This document shows positions 15,526 through 24,410 of a stretch of 64,000 nucleotides of DNA, one piece after another. Below the pieces are notes generated by a model. It saw only the letters and a list, made by a program, of their open reading frames with translations. It was not told where the DNA came from and ran no database searches. The DNA is from Candidatus Peribacteria bacterium (lineage in GTDB: Bacteria; Patescibacteriota; Gracilibacteria; Peribacterales; Peribacteraceae). The stretch is from assembly GCA_023245935.1 (NCBI GenBank), contig JAHFJM010000001.1, positions 372,001-436,000 on the forward strand. The letters are read 5' to 3'. Position numbers and translations under genes: made by a program. The stretch's first letter is position 1; the number at the start of each line of letters is the position of its first letter.

Positions 15526-18090
15526 GTGATCAGTTTCGAGATCGGTTCGTACCAAGGAAAAATCTGTTTCTTCGTTCGTGCGACGAAGAGTGCCGTTGCC
15601 TTGGTCGAGAGCCAGCTCTACGCGCAGTATCCGGACATCGATATCGATTCGATGGATCCCAATGATCTGGAACCGAAGAGCGGCGAGACCGTGCTGACGA
15701 CCGATTTGCAACTCACGAAGCATGAAATTTTTCCGATCAAGCGTCATCCGCAGTTCGATGATCTGATGTCGAGGCAGACGCTGGATTCCATCGCCGGCAT
15801 CACGTCGACCCTTGTGCGGTATCCGGATCCCGCCATGCGGGGGCACATTCAGATCGTGTTCAAGCCGCTCAAGTCAAAATTCAGAAAGCGCGTGTTGAAA
15901 TTTCTCCCGCTGATGGAAAAAGGAATGGCGAAGAAATTTTCGTGGTATGCGAAGTTTCTTGCGACGGTGCACCTCGCCCGCGGTTGGAGGTGGTGGGCGT
16001 ATCTTCCGTTGAACATTCTCCTCGGAGGCTTCCGGGCATGGTTTTCGTTCATTCCGAACCTCGATGATGCGGGCGGAGGGTACGACCGTGAGATGGACAC
16101 GCATGAGGACATTCTGAAGTCCGCGCGCCGCAGCCATGAATCGGAAGATCCGATCTCCGCGGTCATCGACAAGGTGAACCGGTTGCTCTTCGTCAGCAAC
16201 GTGCACCTTTCCGTGGTGACGCCGGAGAACCAGGTTCTTCCCGCCGAGCAGAAGCTGCAGGAAATGATCAGCAGTTTCAGACAGTTCACGCTGCCCAACT
16301 GCAACGGTTTCAGAGCACAATCCTCGCGGCAAACGCGCACATTGGCATCGGGATTTTCGATGCTTCCGTACGCTCTCTCGGTTGAGGAACTCGCAACGCT
16401 GTGGCATTTCCCGAATGCGCTCGTGAAGACCCCGAGCATCGACTGGGTGCTCAGCAAGAAATTGCAACCTCCCGTGGATCTACCCATGCCCGAAAAAGAG
16501 GAAGACCTCACGCTCCTTGGCGAGGCGGTGTTCCGCGGCCGCAGGACGAAGTTTGGCATCCGCCCCGACGATCGGCGCCGACACATGTACATCATCGGAA
16601 AGACCGGTATGGGAAAATCGACGCTGCTGGAGAACATGATTTTCTCCGATGTGCATGCGGGGAAGGGAGTCGGTGTCATCGACCCGCACGGCGATCTGAT
16701 CGAAGCGGTGCTGCGGTTCATCCCGCCGGAGCGCACGAACGACGTGATCTTGTTCGATCCTGCCGACAAAGAGTATCCGCTGAGTTTCAACATGCTGAGT
16801 GCGTCGCGTCCCGAACAGTTTCCGCTCGTCGTCTCGGGGCTCATGAGCGTGTTCACGAAGCTCTGGCCGGACGTGTGGAGTGGTCGCATGGAACACATTC
16901 TCAGAAACACGTTGCTTGCACTTATCGAATCGCAGGGAAATTCGATGATGGGCATTCTCCGCATGTTCAGTGACGATGCGTTCCGGAAGAAGATCGTCGA
17001 TCACCTTGATGACCGGCTCGTGCGAAGTTTCTGGGAAGACGAGTACGCCGCGTGGTCCGAGAAGTACCGTACGGAGGCTGTTGCTGCCATCCAGAACAAG
17101 ATCGGGCAGCTGCTGTCCGTGCCGATGATCCGCAATATCGTGGGACAAACCACGAGCAAGCTGTCGGTTCGTGAAGCGATGGACAGCGGAAAAATCATTC
17201 TCGTGAATTTGAGCAAAGGAAATCTCGGCGAAGACAACTCCGCGTTCCTCGGATCTATGCTCGTGACGAAGTTCCAGCTCGATGCGATGAGTCGCACGGA
17301 TATTCCCGAAAAGGAACGTAAGGATTTCTATCTCTACGTCGACGAGTTCCAGAACTTCGCGACGGAATCCTTCGCTTCGATCCTGAGTGAGGCGAGAAAA
17401 TATAAGCTGAATCTCACGCTCGCAAACCAGTACATCGGGCAGCTTCTGATCGGGGACGGTGGCAAGAGTACGGCTCTGAAGGATGCGGTGTTCGGCAACG
17501 TCGGTTCCATGGTGTGCTTTCAGGTCGGTGCGGACGATTCCGAGGACTTGAGTCTGCAATTCGAAGAGATGATCGCTCCGAAAGACATTCTGAGTTTGCC
17601 GAAGTACCACGCCTACCTGCGCCTGATGATTTCGGGTATGCCGAGCAAACCGTTTTCGGTTTCCACGCTCCCGCCGCCGAATTTTGCGCAGGATGAGAAG
17701 CGTGTGACGATCATCAGGAGAGCGTCCCGGGAGCGATACTGCGAGAAGCGCGAGGTAGTCGAAGAGAAGATCGGTCGCTGGCTCGAGAGTGCGAAGGAAG
17801 GTCGCATGGTCGCCGTGAAAGCCGAGAAGAACAAAGAGAAAGAAGTCGAGGAGCGCGAGAAGGCGAAGAAGAAAGGCATGAAGCTCGACGAGTACCGCGC
17901 GTGGCGCGACCGCGAGATGTGGACGAATGATTTCAATGCGCTTCGGAAGAAGGCGATCACCGAGAAGCTGTCAGGGGAAGAGGATGGGAAGATGAAGGAT
18001 CTGGAGCAGAGGTTGCTTAAGACCGGAGGCGTTCCGCCGCCGAGCAAGGCGATGATTGAGGCGGAGGCGAAGAAGAACGCTGCCTCATAA
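15526..18090 (+). CDS. VirD4/TraG-like ATPase (type IV secretion/conjugation-type), start uncertain
   Basis: A large AAA+ family protein of the type IV coupling group, frequent in CPR. It has one or two membrane helices near residues 155-180 ('WWAYLPLNILLGG'), Walker A 'GKTGMGKSTLL' at about 357-367, 'GVIDPHGDL' shortly after, and 'YVDEFQNF' (Walker B-like) near 605. A Lys/Glu-rich C-terminal tail follows. GTG 15526 is the first canonical start codon, but the open frame continues upstream to the hrcA stop. The upstream residues ('LALLRIRPALP...GPLHIEPAIAALHSL') look like the normal N-terminus of this family, so translation probably begins earlier at a non-standard codon (for example ATA 15385 or CTG 15406). 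No relaxase or other T4SS gene is adjacent. Confidence 0.8.
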   Translation: MISFEIGSYQGKICFFVRATKSAVALVESQLYAQYPDIDIDSMDPNDLEPKSGETVLTTDLQLTKHEIFPIKRHPQFDDLMSRQTLDSIAGITSTLVRYPDPAMRGHIQIVFKPLKSKFRKRVLKFLPLMEKGMAKKFSWYAKFLATVHLARGWRWWAYLPLNILLGGFRAWFSFIPNLDDAGGGYDREMDTHEDILKSARRSHESEDPISAVIDKVNRLLFVSNVHLSVVTPENQVLPAEQKLQEMISSFRQFTLPNCNGFRAQSSRQTRTLASGFSMLPYALSVEELATLWHFPNALVKTPSIDWVLSKKLQPPVDLPMPEKEEDLTLLGEAVFRGRRTKFGIRPDDRRRHMYIIGKTGMGKSTLLENMIFSDVHAGKGVGVIDPHGDLIEAVLRFIPPERTNDVILFDPADKEYPLSFNMLSASRPEQFPLVVSGLMSVFTKLWPDVWSGRMEHILRNTLLALIESQGNSMMGILRMFSDDAFRKKIVDHLDDRLVRSFWEDEYAAWSEKYRTEAVAAIQNKIGQLLSVPMIRNIVGQTTSKLSVREAMDSGKIILVNLSKGNLGEDNSAFLGSMLVTKFQLDAMSRTDIPEKERKDFYLYVDEFQNFATESFASILSEARKYKLNLTLANQYIGQLLIGDGGKSTALKDAVFGNVGSMVCFQVGADDSEDLSLQFEEMIAPKDILSLPKYHAYLRLMISGMPSKPFSVSTLPPPNFAQDEKRVTIIRRASRERYCEKREVVEEKIGRWLESAKEGRMVAVKAEKNKEKEVEEREKAKKKGMKLDEYRAWRDREMWTNDFNALRKKAITEKLSGEEDGKMKDLEQRLLKTGGVPPPSKAMIEAEAKKNAAS

Positions 18091-18166
18091 TTTATTGATT
18101 GCACAATTGCATTGCGATTGAACGGAACACACAATCTGATGGTCTTTTTCTCTACCCTCAATTTCT

Positions 18167-19609
18167 ATGAAGAAATTTTTTCTGCGTGCCGTGCCTGCGA
18201 CATTCCTTGCAGGAACGCTCTTCGGCGTTGCCATCAGCCAACTCGGTGCCGCATTCAAAGGTTCTGCCGTTTTTCGTGATGTACCGGTCGGACATTATGC
18301 CGACGATGCGATCGGCGAGATGGTGCAGCTTGGAGTGGTGAAGGGATACGACAGCACGCACTTCGGTCCCGATGATCCGGTGACACGCGGTCAGGTTGCT
18401 CTGCTCCTGCAGAGGCTCCGGAATGAGATCAAAGGCATTGTTCCTGCATCTTCCAGCTCTTCGAGTAGTGTCAGCTCCAGCAGCTCCTCCAGCTCTTCCT
18501 CTTCAAGCAGTTCAAGCAGCACCGGACCGCTGCCGTACAATCCGGGCGGATACGTCCACTTCGATTCGAACGGCTACAACATCGACAAGAATGCGTCGAT
18601 CGGACAGGTGACAATCATTGTCGCACGCACGGGAGGAAACCAAGGTGCGGGTTCCGTCGATTACTCGTTCAGCGGCGGAACGGCGGTTGCCGGAAAGAAC
18701 TACGATCCGATCTCCGGGACGCTGACGTTCGCGACGAAAGAAACGAGCAAGAAACTCACGCTGAAGATTCACAACGACACCTCCACGACCGGCACGAAGA
18801 CGGTGAATCTGGTGCTCAAAAATGTGCAGGGAGTGCTGGGGCTCTCCTCTCCGTCCAACGTGTACCTGAATATCAATGATCCGAATGCGCCTTCGTCTTC
18901 CTCCTCTGCCGGCATCTCCTCAAGCGCCGATGCATCAACGACCATTTCCTTGAGCGCGAGTGCGTACGGGGTAGCCGAGAACGGAGGAACAATGACTGTC
19001 ACAGTCGTGCGTTCGGGAATCACGACGACATCTGTCGGCGTTGCATATGGCACAACGAACGGATCGGCATCCTCGGGATCCGATTACACTGCGACGAGTG
19101 GAACATTCACGTTTGCAGCCGGCGAGACGACGAAGACGTTCACGGTCTCCGTTGCCAATAACAATGTGATCGAAGGCAATCGGTCATTCTCGGTCAACCT
19201 CTCCGGTGCGACAGGCGGCGCGTCGATTGGTGTCGGCTCGGCACTCGTCACGATCAATGATGACGAAGGTGTGCCGCTCGGCTCGGGATCGCTGAAATTC
19301 AGTGCGAGCAATTATTCCGTCAGCAAGTCCCAGGGGTCGGTGACGATCACCGTCAACCACGTTACCGGAGTCGGTGCAGCAACCGTCGGCTATGCGACGA
19401 ATGGCGGATCTGCCGCATCGGGGCTTGATTACACGGCGGTGAGCGGCACGCTCAACTTCGCCGCGAACGAGACGAGCAAGACGTTCACGGTTCCCGTCAT
19501 CAACAGCGCAAGCAATACCGGAGGCAAGACGATCAATCTTCTCCTTACGAGTCCCACGAATGCGGGCTTGTCGGATCCGAGTACGGCGATTGTGACGATT
19601 AATTTGTAG
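18167..19609 (+). CDS. Surface protein with SLH domain, Ser-rich linker and Calx-beta repeats
   Basis: A 480-aa exported protein. A signal peptide (about 1-28) is followed by a single SLH-type domain ('FRDVPVGHYADDAIGEMVQLGVVKGY', 'TRGQVALLLQRL'), which in other bacteria binds cell-wall polysaccharide. A linker of about 25 residues that is almost pure Ser comes next. Three Calx-beta domains follow, each with a 'G.DY....GTLTFA..ET.K.F' pattern ('GLDYTAVSGTLNFAANETSKTF' in the last). Calx-beta domains bind Ca2+, so a calcium-stabilised surface or adhesion protein is likely. TACCCT lies 8 nt before the ATG. Confidence 0.82.
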   Translation: MKKFFLRAVPATFLAGTLFGVAISQLGAAFKGSAVFRDVPVGHYADDAIGEMVQLGVVKGYDSTHFGPDDPVTRGQVALLLQRLRNEIKGIVPASSSSSSSVSSSSSSSSSSSSSSSSTGPLPYNPGGYVHFDSNGYNIDKNASIGQVTIIVARTGGNQGAGSVDYSFSGGTAVAGKNYDPISGTLTFATKETSKKLTLKIHNDTSTTGTKTVNLVLKNVQGVLGLSSPSNVYLNINDPNAPSSSSSAGISSSADASTTISLSASAYGVAENGGTMTVTVVRSGITTTSVGVAYGTTNGSASSGSDYTATSGTFTFAAGETTKTFTVSVANNNVIEGNRSFSVNLSGATGGASIGVGSALVTINDDEGVPLGSGSLKFSASNYSVSKSQGSVTITVNHVTGVGAATVGYATNGGSAASGLDYTAVSGTLNFAANETSKTFTVPVINSASNTGGKTINLLLTSPTNAGLSDPSTAIVTINL

Positions 19610-19615
19610 CGGTCG

Positions 19616-19801
19616 ACAGCCTCTTTTCCGCCTCACCCCGACCCCTCTCCCAGCGCTGATGCGCTTGGGGAGAGGGGAGCACTGCTGCTCAGAGAGCAGG
19701 ATATCGATGAATGCTAAGGCTCCCCCTTCTCCCCAGCCGCAGCGGGAGAAGGGGTTAGGGGATGAGGCGGAGAGAGGTGTCCCGCAGGACGGAGTGAGGA
19801 C
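19616..19801. repeat. Dispersed inverted-repeat element (copy 2), between convergent genes
   Basis: An outer inverted repeat CCGCCTCACCCC/GGGGATGAGGCGG encloses hairpins of the CCCCTCTCCC/GGGAGAGGGG type and the shared GCGCTGATGCGC motif. As with copy 1, it sits exactly between two convergent genes (the SLH protein and uppP). The region includes the full intergenic space. Confidence 0.8.
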
Positions 19802-19802
19802 T

Positions 19803-20573
19803 TTATGAAACCCACACCCAAAACACAATCGCAACAAAGATCCTCTCAACTCCAAACACCGTGAACGTGTGTGTCTGAATGAATTGCAGGAGCCAGCGGA
19901 TCACGATGTACGCCGTCACGAATGCTGTGAGGAAACCAACGCCGAGCGCCGAGGCATCGTGAGCGGTGAAGCTGCCGGCTGATTTCAGCAGATCCAACGC
20001 CGTTGCCGCAGCCATCGTCGGTATTGCAAGCAGAAAGCTGAAGTCGACGATTGTGCGCCGCTCCACTCCAAGCAGCATGCCTCCGATGATCGTTGCACCG
20101 GATCGCGATACACCCGGCACGAGTGCGAGAGACTGGCAGAGACCGACGGCGAAGGCAGTCTTCAGGGGAATTGCTTCTACCGATCGTGTGCTCATACGGT
20201 TTTTCTGGTAGGTTGATTCGAAGAGAATAATCAGTATTCCTCCGATGAACAGGGACCAGGTGACGACAGAACTGTTTCCGAGTAAGTAGGTTTTGACGAT
20301 TTTATGAAGCAGCAAGCCGATGATCGCAGTCGGAATGAACGCAGCAATGATCGGAAGCCACGCTTTCGGTGTTCGTTTGAGTGATCGCCCGTAGATCAGA
20401 ACGACGGCGAGAATCGCACCGAGCTGGATCGCAATGTCGAAGCTCTTGAGCATGTCCGTTTCCTGCATGCGGAGCAGATGCTGCGTCAAAATCAGGTGAC
20501 CGGTCGAAGAGATCGGCAGAAACTCCGTGATTCCTTCGACGATGCCGAGGATGGCTGCAGTGAGGAATGTCAT
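19803..20573 (-). CDS. uppP: Undecaprenyl-diphosphatase
   Basis: An integral membrane enzyme that dephosphorylates undecaprenyl diphosphate so the lipid carrier can be reused for peptidoglycan and glycan export. The 256-aa protein begins 'MTFLTAAILGIVEGITEFLPISSTGHLI', the BacA/UppP signature with the catalytic Glu region. It also has 'LVPGVSRSGATIIGGMLLG' around residues 160-178. About seven or eight hydrophobic segments are visible. The longer ORF in the track is rejected because it runs through dgkA. The start overlaps the dgkA stop (ATGA), indicating coupled translation. Confidence 0.93.
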   Translation of the reverse strand: MTFLTAAILGIVEGITEFLPISSTGHLILTQHLLRMQETDMLKSFDIAIQLGAILAVVLIYGRSLKRTPKAWLPIIAAFIPTAIIGLLLHKIVKTYLLGNSSVVTWSLFIGGILIILFESTYQKNRMSTRSVEAIPLKTAFAVGLCQSLALVPGVSRSGATIIGGMLLGVERRTIVDFSFLLAIPTMAAATALDLLKSAGSFTAHDASALGVGFLTAFVTAYIVIRWLLQFIQTHTFTVFGVERIFVAIVFWVWVS

Positions 20574-20971
20574 CGTGGCAGGAGGAGGTAGAGAATGTAA
20601 GGGAGAGCGATCAGGAGGATACATCCAGCGTACAGAAGAAGCATGATGAGCGCCGCTGCCGAAGCAACATCTTTCGTCTGCTTGATGCCGAGATGGTAGT
20701 GGCCGCCATTTCGCTTCTTCTCGCAATCATCGATCGTATCCGCAAGACGCTCGATTGCCGTGTTGAAGAGTTCGGTCACGACGAAGAGACCCGCGATGAA
20801 TGTTGCAATGAGGAGAGAGGGGAGATCGACTCTGACGATGATTCCAAGCAGCAGAAGCGCTGCGTGTCCGAGCAGGAACATGCGAAGATTTCTTTCTTCT
20901 TTTACCGCATGAGAAAGCCCTCTGAGTGCATGCCCGAGGCTTTGGAATGTTCGCTTCATGGTTGAGGGCAT
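20570..20971 (-). CDS. dgkA: Diacylglycerol kinase/undecaprenol kinase
   Basis: A small membrane kinase of 133 aa. The Gram-positive-type family mainly phosphorylates undecaprenol. Features are the amphipathic N-terminus 'EERNLRMFLLGHAAL', the conserved 'ELFNTAIERLADTI' motif (metal and substrate binding) near residue 67, 'KDVASAAALIMLL' near 100, and three membrane helices. ATG 20971 follows the glyA stop directly; ATG 20959 is an alternative. Pairing with uppP points to the lipid-carrier kinase role: both enzymes feed undecaprenyl phosphate, needed by the large glycan locus at the other end of the window. Confidence 0.88.
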   Translation of the reverse strand: MPSTMKRTFQSLGHALRGLSHAVKEERNLRMFLLGHAALLLLGIIVRVDLPSLLIATFIAGLFVVTELFNTAIERLADTIDDCEKKRNGGHYHLGIKQTKDVASAAALIMLLLYAGCILLIALPYILYLLLPR

Positions 20972-22237
20972 CTATGCGGCGATCCCCGGAACCGGGAACC
21001 GAAGGCAGAACGCTTTCACTTCCTCATGGAGATTTTTCAGAGCCGCCGCATCGGATTTTTTCTGCACGGCTGTCAGCATGAAATCGGCGAGCAGTTCCAT
21101 GTCCTTCTCTTTCATTCCGCGGGTGGTGATTGCCGGCGTGCCGAGGCGAACGCCCGACGGATCCATCGGTTTTCTCGTGTCGTTTGCGATCATGTTCTTG
21201 TTGAGTGTGATGCCGATCGAATCGAGCAGCGTTTCAACCTCCCCTCCGCCGATTCCCCACGACTTCACACAGTCAATGAGCATCAGGTGATTATCCGTGC
21301 CGTTCGTGACGAGTTTTACGCCGTGATTCATAAAATACGTCGCAAGGTGCTTCGAATTCGCGACGACCTGCGCGGCATACTCCCTGAATTCCGGCTTGAG
21401 TGCTTCGCCGAACGCGACGGCTTTGGCGGCGACCATCTGCATGATCGGACCGCCTTGGAATCCGGGGAAGACGGACTTATCGATCTTCTTGCCCATCTCT
21501 TCCGTGCGACTGAGGATCATTCCGCCTCTCGGTCCTCTCAGTGTTTTGTGCGTGGTCGTCGTGATGACATCGAATCCGTCGTGAAACGGATTTCGAAGAA
21601 CTTTTCCGGCGATGAGTCCCGCGATGTGCGCCATGTCGGCGACGGTGACGGCTCCCACTTCGTCGGCGATCGCTTTCATTTTTGCGTAATTCAGTTCGCG
21701 GGGATACGCCGAGAAGCCGGCGAGGATCATCTTCGGCTTCTCTTTCAGTGCCACTTGCCGCATCTCGTCGTAATCGATTTCTCCCGTCTCAACGTCTTTC
21801 ATCTTATAGCGAACGAATTTGAAGATCTTCGTGAGGTACGTGACGGGGTGACCGTGCGTGAGGTGTCCGCCATGGCTTAAGTCCATGCCCATCACGGTGT
21901 CACCGGGCTCGAGGAGCGCGAAGTACATCGCGACGTTGGCAGGAGCCCCCGCGTGCGGTTGCACGTTCGCATGTCCCGCGTCGAAGAGTTTTTTCGCCCG
22001 TTCGATCGCGAGTGTTTCGACGGCATCGGTGAATTCCTGACCCGCGTAGTAGCGTTTTCCGGGATACCCTTCGGAGTATTTGTTGTTGAAGACCGTCGCC
22101 ATCGTCTCAAGAACGGCGGGCGAAATGTAGTTCTCCGATGCGATCAGTTCCACGCCCTCTTTCTGTCTTTGCATTTCCCCGATCACGGCTCGGTACACGT
22201 CCGGATCGGCAGCTTGGAGTGCGGTGTAGGTGGGCAT
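20972..22237 (-). CDS. glyA: Serine hydroxymethyltransferase
   Basis: A PLP enzyme converting serine plus tetrahydrofolate to glycine plus 5,10-methylene-THF. The 421-aa protein shows 'ELIASENYISPAVLE' near residue 30, 'MGMDLSHGGHLTHG' near 117, and the PLP-lysine motif 'TTTHKTLRGPRGG' around 225. It is cytosolic. It begins 2 nt after the 5-FCL stop in the dnaX-5FCL-glyA-dgkA-uppP run. PLP synthase (pdxST) is encoded about 6 kb away. Confidence 0.96.
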   Translation of the reverse strand: MPTYTALQAADPDVYRAVIGEMQRQKEGVELIASENYISPAVLETMATVFNNKYSEGYPGKRYYAGQEFTDAVETLAIERAKKLFDAGHANVQPHAGAPANVAMYFALLEPGDTVMGMDLSHGGHLTHGHPVTYLTKIFKFVRYKMKDVETGEIDYDEMRQVALKEKPKMILAGFSAYPRELNYAKMKAIADEVGAVTVADMAHIAGLIAGKVLRNPFHDGFDVITTTTHKTLRGPRGGMILSRTEEMGKKIDKSVFPGFQGGPIMQMVAAKAVAFGEALKPEFREYAAQVVANSKHLATYFMNHGVKLVTNGTDNHLMLIDCVKSWGIGGGEVETLLDSIGITLNKNMIANDTRKPMDPSGVRLGTPAITTRGMKEKDMELLADFMLTAVQKKSDAAALKNLHEEVKAFCLRFPVPGIAA

Positions 22238-22239
22238 GG

Positions 22240-22809
22240 TCAGAGGATACCTGCCTTCAGAGTCGGTGTCATCACAACGTCCACCCTCTCATCATGCTCC
22301 TCCGTCGGTATCTCCTGCACGATCTGGCAGTCGAAACACACGCCGATGAAACGGGTGTCGGGATTTCTTTTTCGCTGATCCGAAATCCAGTGATCGTAGC
22401 CGCCATTACCTCTGCCGAGACGTAGCCCTTCCTTTGTGAATGCGCGACCGGGGACGATGACCGTGCGAATGCTTCTCTCATCAACCGGTCGATTCACGAT
22501 AGGTTCGATGATGTTCGTCACGGGATGTCGTCCAATTTCTTGAAGGGAAAGAATTCGATGCATGGTCATGCGATGCATCTCTGCTTTTGGCAGACAGACA
22601 ATGTTTTTTTGTTCCAGCAATTCCGTCATCAGCAGTGTGAGATCCGGTTCGTCGAGGTACGGTGAGTAGATTGCGATTGTCGAAAGCGACCCCGGAAGTA
22701 TTTTCTTCAACTCACGCACGATAATCTGGCTCTCGACTCTGCGGTCATTGTCGCTCATGCGGGAGAGACGTTCTTTCATTGCCTGTCTGAGTTCGATTTT
22801 GGCTTGCAT
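22240..22809 (-). CDS. 5-formyltetrahydrofolate cyclo-ligase
   Basis: Converts 5-formyl-THF to 5,10-methenyl-THF with ATP, recycling the by-product that serine hydroxymethyltransferase makes. The 189-aa protein has the N-terminal 'KIELRQAMKERL' helix, 'IAIYSPYLDEPDL' around residue 45, and the ATP/substrate motif 'GLRLGRGNGGYDHWI' near 128-142. The partnership with glyA, directly downstream with a 2-nt gap, makes metabolic sense. It starts 2 nt after the dnaX stop. Confidence 0.9.
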   Translation of the reverse strand: MQAKIELRQAMKERLSRMSDNDRRVESQIIVRELKKILPGSLSTIAIYSPYLDEPDLTLLMTELLEQKNIVCLPKAEMHRMTMHRILSLQEIGRHPVTNIIEPIVNRPVDERSIRTVIVPGRAFTKEGLRLGRGNGGYDHWISDQRKRNPDTRFIGVCFDCQIVQEIPTEEHDERVDVVMTPTLKAGIL

Positions 22810-22811
22810 GC

Positions 22812-24278
22812 TTACATTGAGCCGAACACTTCCGCCGCCGCCTCGACCAAATCCGTCGCCGGTCCCGTGACGAGTGTTTTTGCATTGCTCTCGAGCGTCA
22901 GTTTCAACCGTACCGGTCGTTTGAAAATGTTCTGCAGCAGTTCTTCGATGGTGCGGCTTGCCTGCGTCTCGGCGATGCGATCGCGGTGGAACGCAGACGG
23001 GAACGACATCTCCAATGTCTCACCTTTCACATTCGTCACTGTGCCGTTCTTGAGACTCATGCGTACAGCTGCGGGAGTGACCGTCTCGAGCAGCGTCGAC
23101 CAGTGACGGACGACGGTGGCAACCGTGAGATCTTCGGCTTCGATCAGTGCGCTTTTCTGTTGCTTCGGCGCTTCTGCCTTCGCCGGCTCTTCCTTTGCAG
23201 AACTCTCACTCTCACTTGGCTGCACTTTCAGTCGTGCGCTCGGGTGTGTTACCCGATGCTTCTCCGCGACGGGTTCTTCTTTGTGACACAGCGAGAGCAG
23301 TGTTGATTCGAGGACGAGTGCGGGAATGGGGGAGAGGCGAATATTCTTGATCGTCTCGAGGAGCACATCCATCATCCGGAGGAATCCTGCCGTGTCTTCT
23401 TTTTTCTCAATCGCTTCATGCAGATGCGTGCGGATGAGCGACAGGAGGTCGGCGGCGATCAGATCGACCGGTACATTCGATTCTTCGATGTGCATCACGA
23501 TGTCTCTGATGCGCACCGGATCGCAGTCGCCGAGTGCCGTGACGATGTCTTCGATGAATGTCATCGAACTCTTGCCGATGCGATCGGTCACATCCGCGAG
23601 TCCGATCTTCTCGAGTGACCGGAGCTGATCGAGGAGTGCGATGCCGTCACGGAAACTGCCGAATGCATGGCGCGCGATGGCGCGAAGAGCCTCTCTCTCG
23701 ACCGTGATTCGCTCCTGATCCGCGATGTACTGGAGTCTTCGGATGATGTCTTCATCCCGCACGCGACGGAAGAGGAAACGCTGGCAGCGACTTTGGATGG
23801 TATCCGGGACTTTGTGGAGTTCGGTGGTTGCCAGAATGAAGTACGCATACTCCGGCGGTTCTTCGAGCGTTTTGAGAAGCGCATTGAAGGCTTCTTTCGT
23901 CAGCATGTGCACTTCATCGATGATGTACACCTTCGCTTTGGAAACAGCGGGAGAGAAGTTGATTTTCTCGATAAGCTCGCGAATATCATCGATCTTTCGG
24001 TTGCTGGCACCGTCGATTTCGATCAGATCCACGAACGAGCCTTCCTCGATGCCCTTCGTTGCTTGTGTGATGATCGATTCATCGTCGATTCCCCGAAGCA
24101 GGATGGTCTTCGCGAGAATGCGTGCGACCGATGTTTTGCCCGTCCCGCGCGTCCCGCACAGCAAATAGGCATGGGAGATTCTGCCTCTCTCGATGGATTG
24201 CTCCAGCGTTGAGACGATATGATCCTGCCCGACGACATCGGCGAAGCTCTGCGGGCGGTATTTGAGGTAGAGAGCCAT
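22812..24278 (-). CDS. dnaX: DNA polymerase III subunit gamma/tau, zinc module lost
   Basis: Clamp-loader ATPase. The 488-aa protein from ATG 24278 begins 'MALYLKYRPQSFADVVGQDHIV'. It has Walker A 'GTRGTGKTSVARILAK', Walker B 'VYIIDEVHML', the sensor region 'FILATTELHKVPDTIQSRCQRF' and the arginine finger. Between Walker A and 'DLIEIDGASN' bacterial DnaX normally carries a four-cysteine zinc module; here the segment 'LLRGIDDESIITQATKG' has no Cys. The C-terminal part is short and resembles a reduced tau domain III. The 42-codon upstream extension in the ORF track lacks resemblance. No Shine-Dalgarno is visible at the chosen start. Confidence 0.93.
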   Translation of the reverse strand: MALYLKYRPQSFADVVGQDHIVSTLEQSIERGRISHAYLLCGTRGTGKTSVARILAKTILLRGIDDESIITQATKGIEEGSFVDLIEIDGASNRKIDDIRELIEKINFSPAVSKAKVYIIDEVHMLTKEAFNALLKTLEEPPEYAYFILATTELHKVPDTIQSRCQRFLFRRVRDEDIIRRLQYIADQERITVEREALRAIARHAFGSFRDGIALLDQLRSLEKIGLADVTDRIGKSSMTFIEDIVTALGDCDPVRIRDIVMHIEESNVPVDLIAADLLSLIRTHLHEAIEKKEDTAGFLRMMDVLLETIKNIRLSPIPALVLESTLLSLCHKEEPVAEKHRVTHPSARLKVQPSESESSAKEEPAKAEAPKQQKSALIEAEDLTVATVVRHWSTLLETVTPAAVRMSLKNGTVTNVKGETLEMSFPSAFHRDRIAETQASRTIEELLQNIFKRPVRLKLTLESNAKTLVTGPATDLVEAAAEVFGSM

Positions 24279-24410
24279 AGGAGACGGTAGCGCGGGATGC
24301 TTCCCGCGGGTGAAGAGTATACCAGAGTAAGAAATGCAGAATGTAAAATGTACAATGTAGAACGAAAAGTCGATTCTTGCTATCATGCCGCTACTTTCCC
24401 TCATTTTTCC

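Noticed and set aside
16480-17610. 376-aa and related minus-strand ORFs opposite the TraG-like gene
   Set aside because: Antisense shadows of the ATPase domain without family motifs or start signals.
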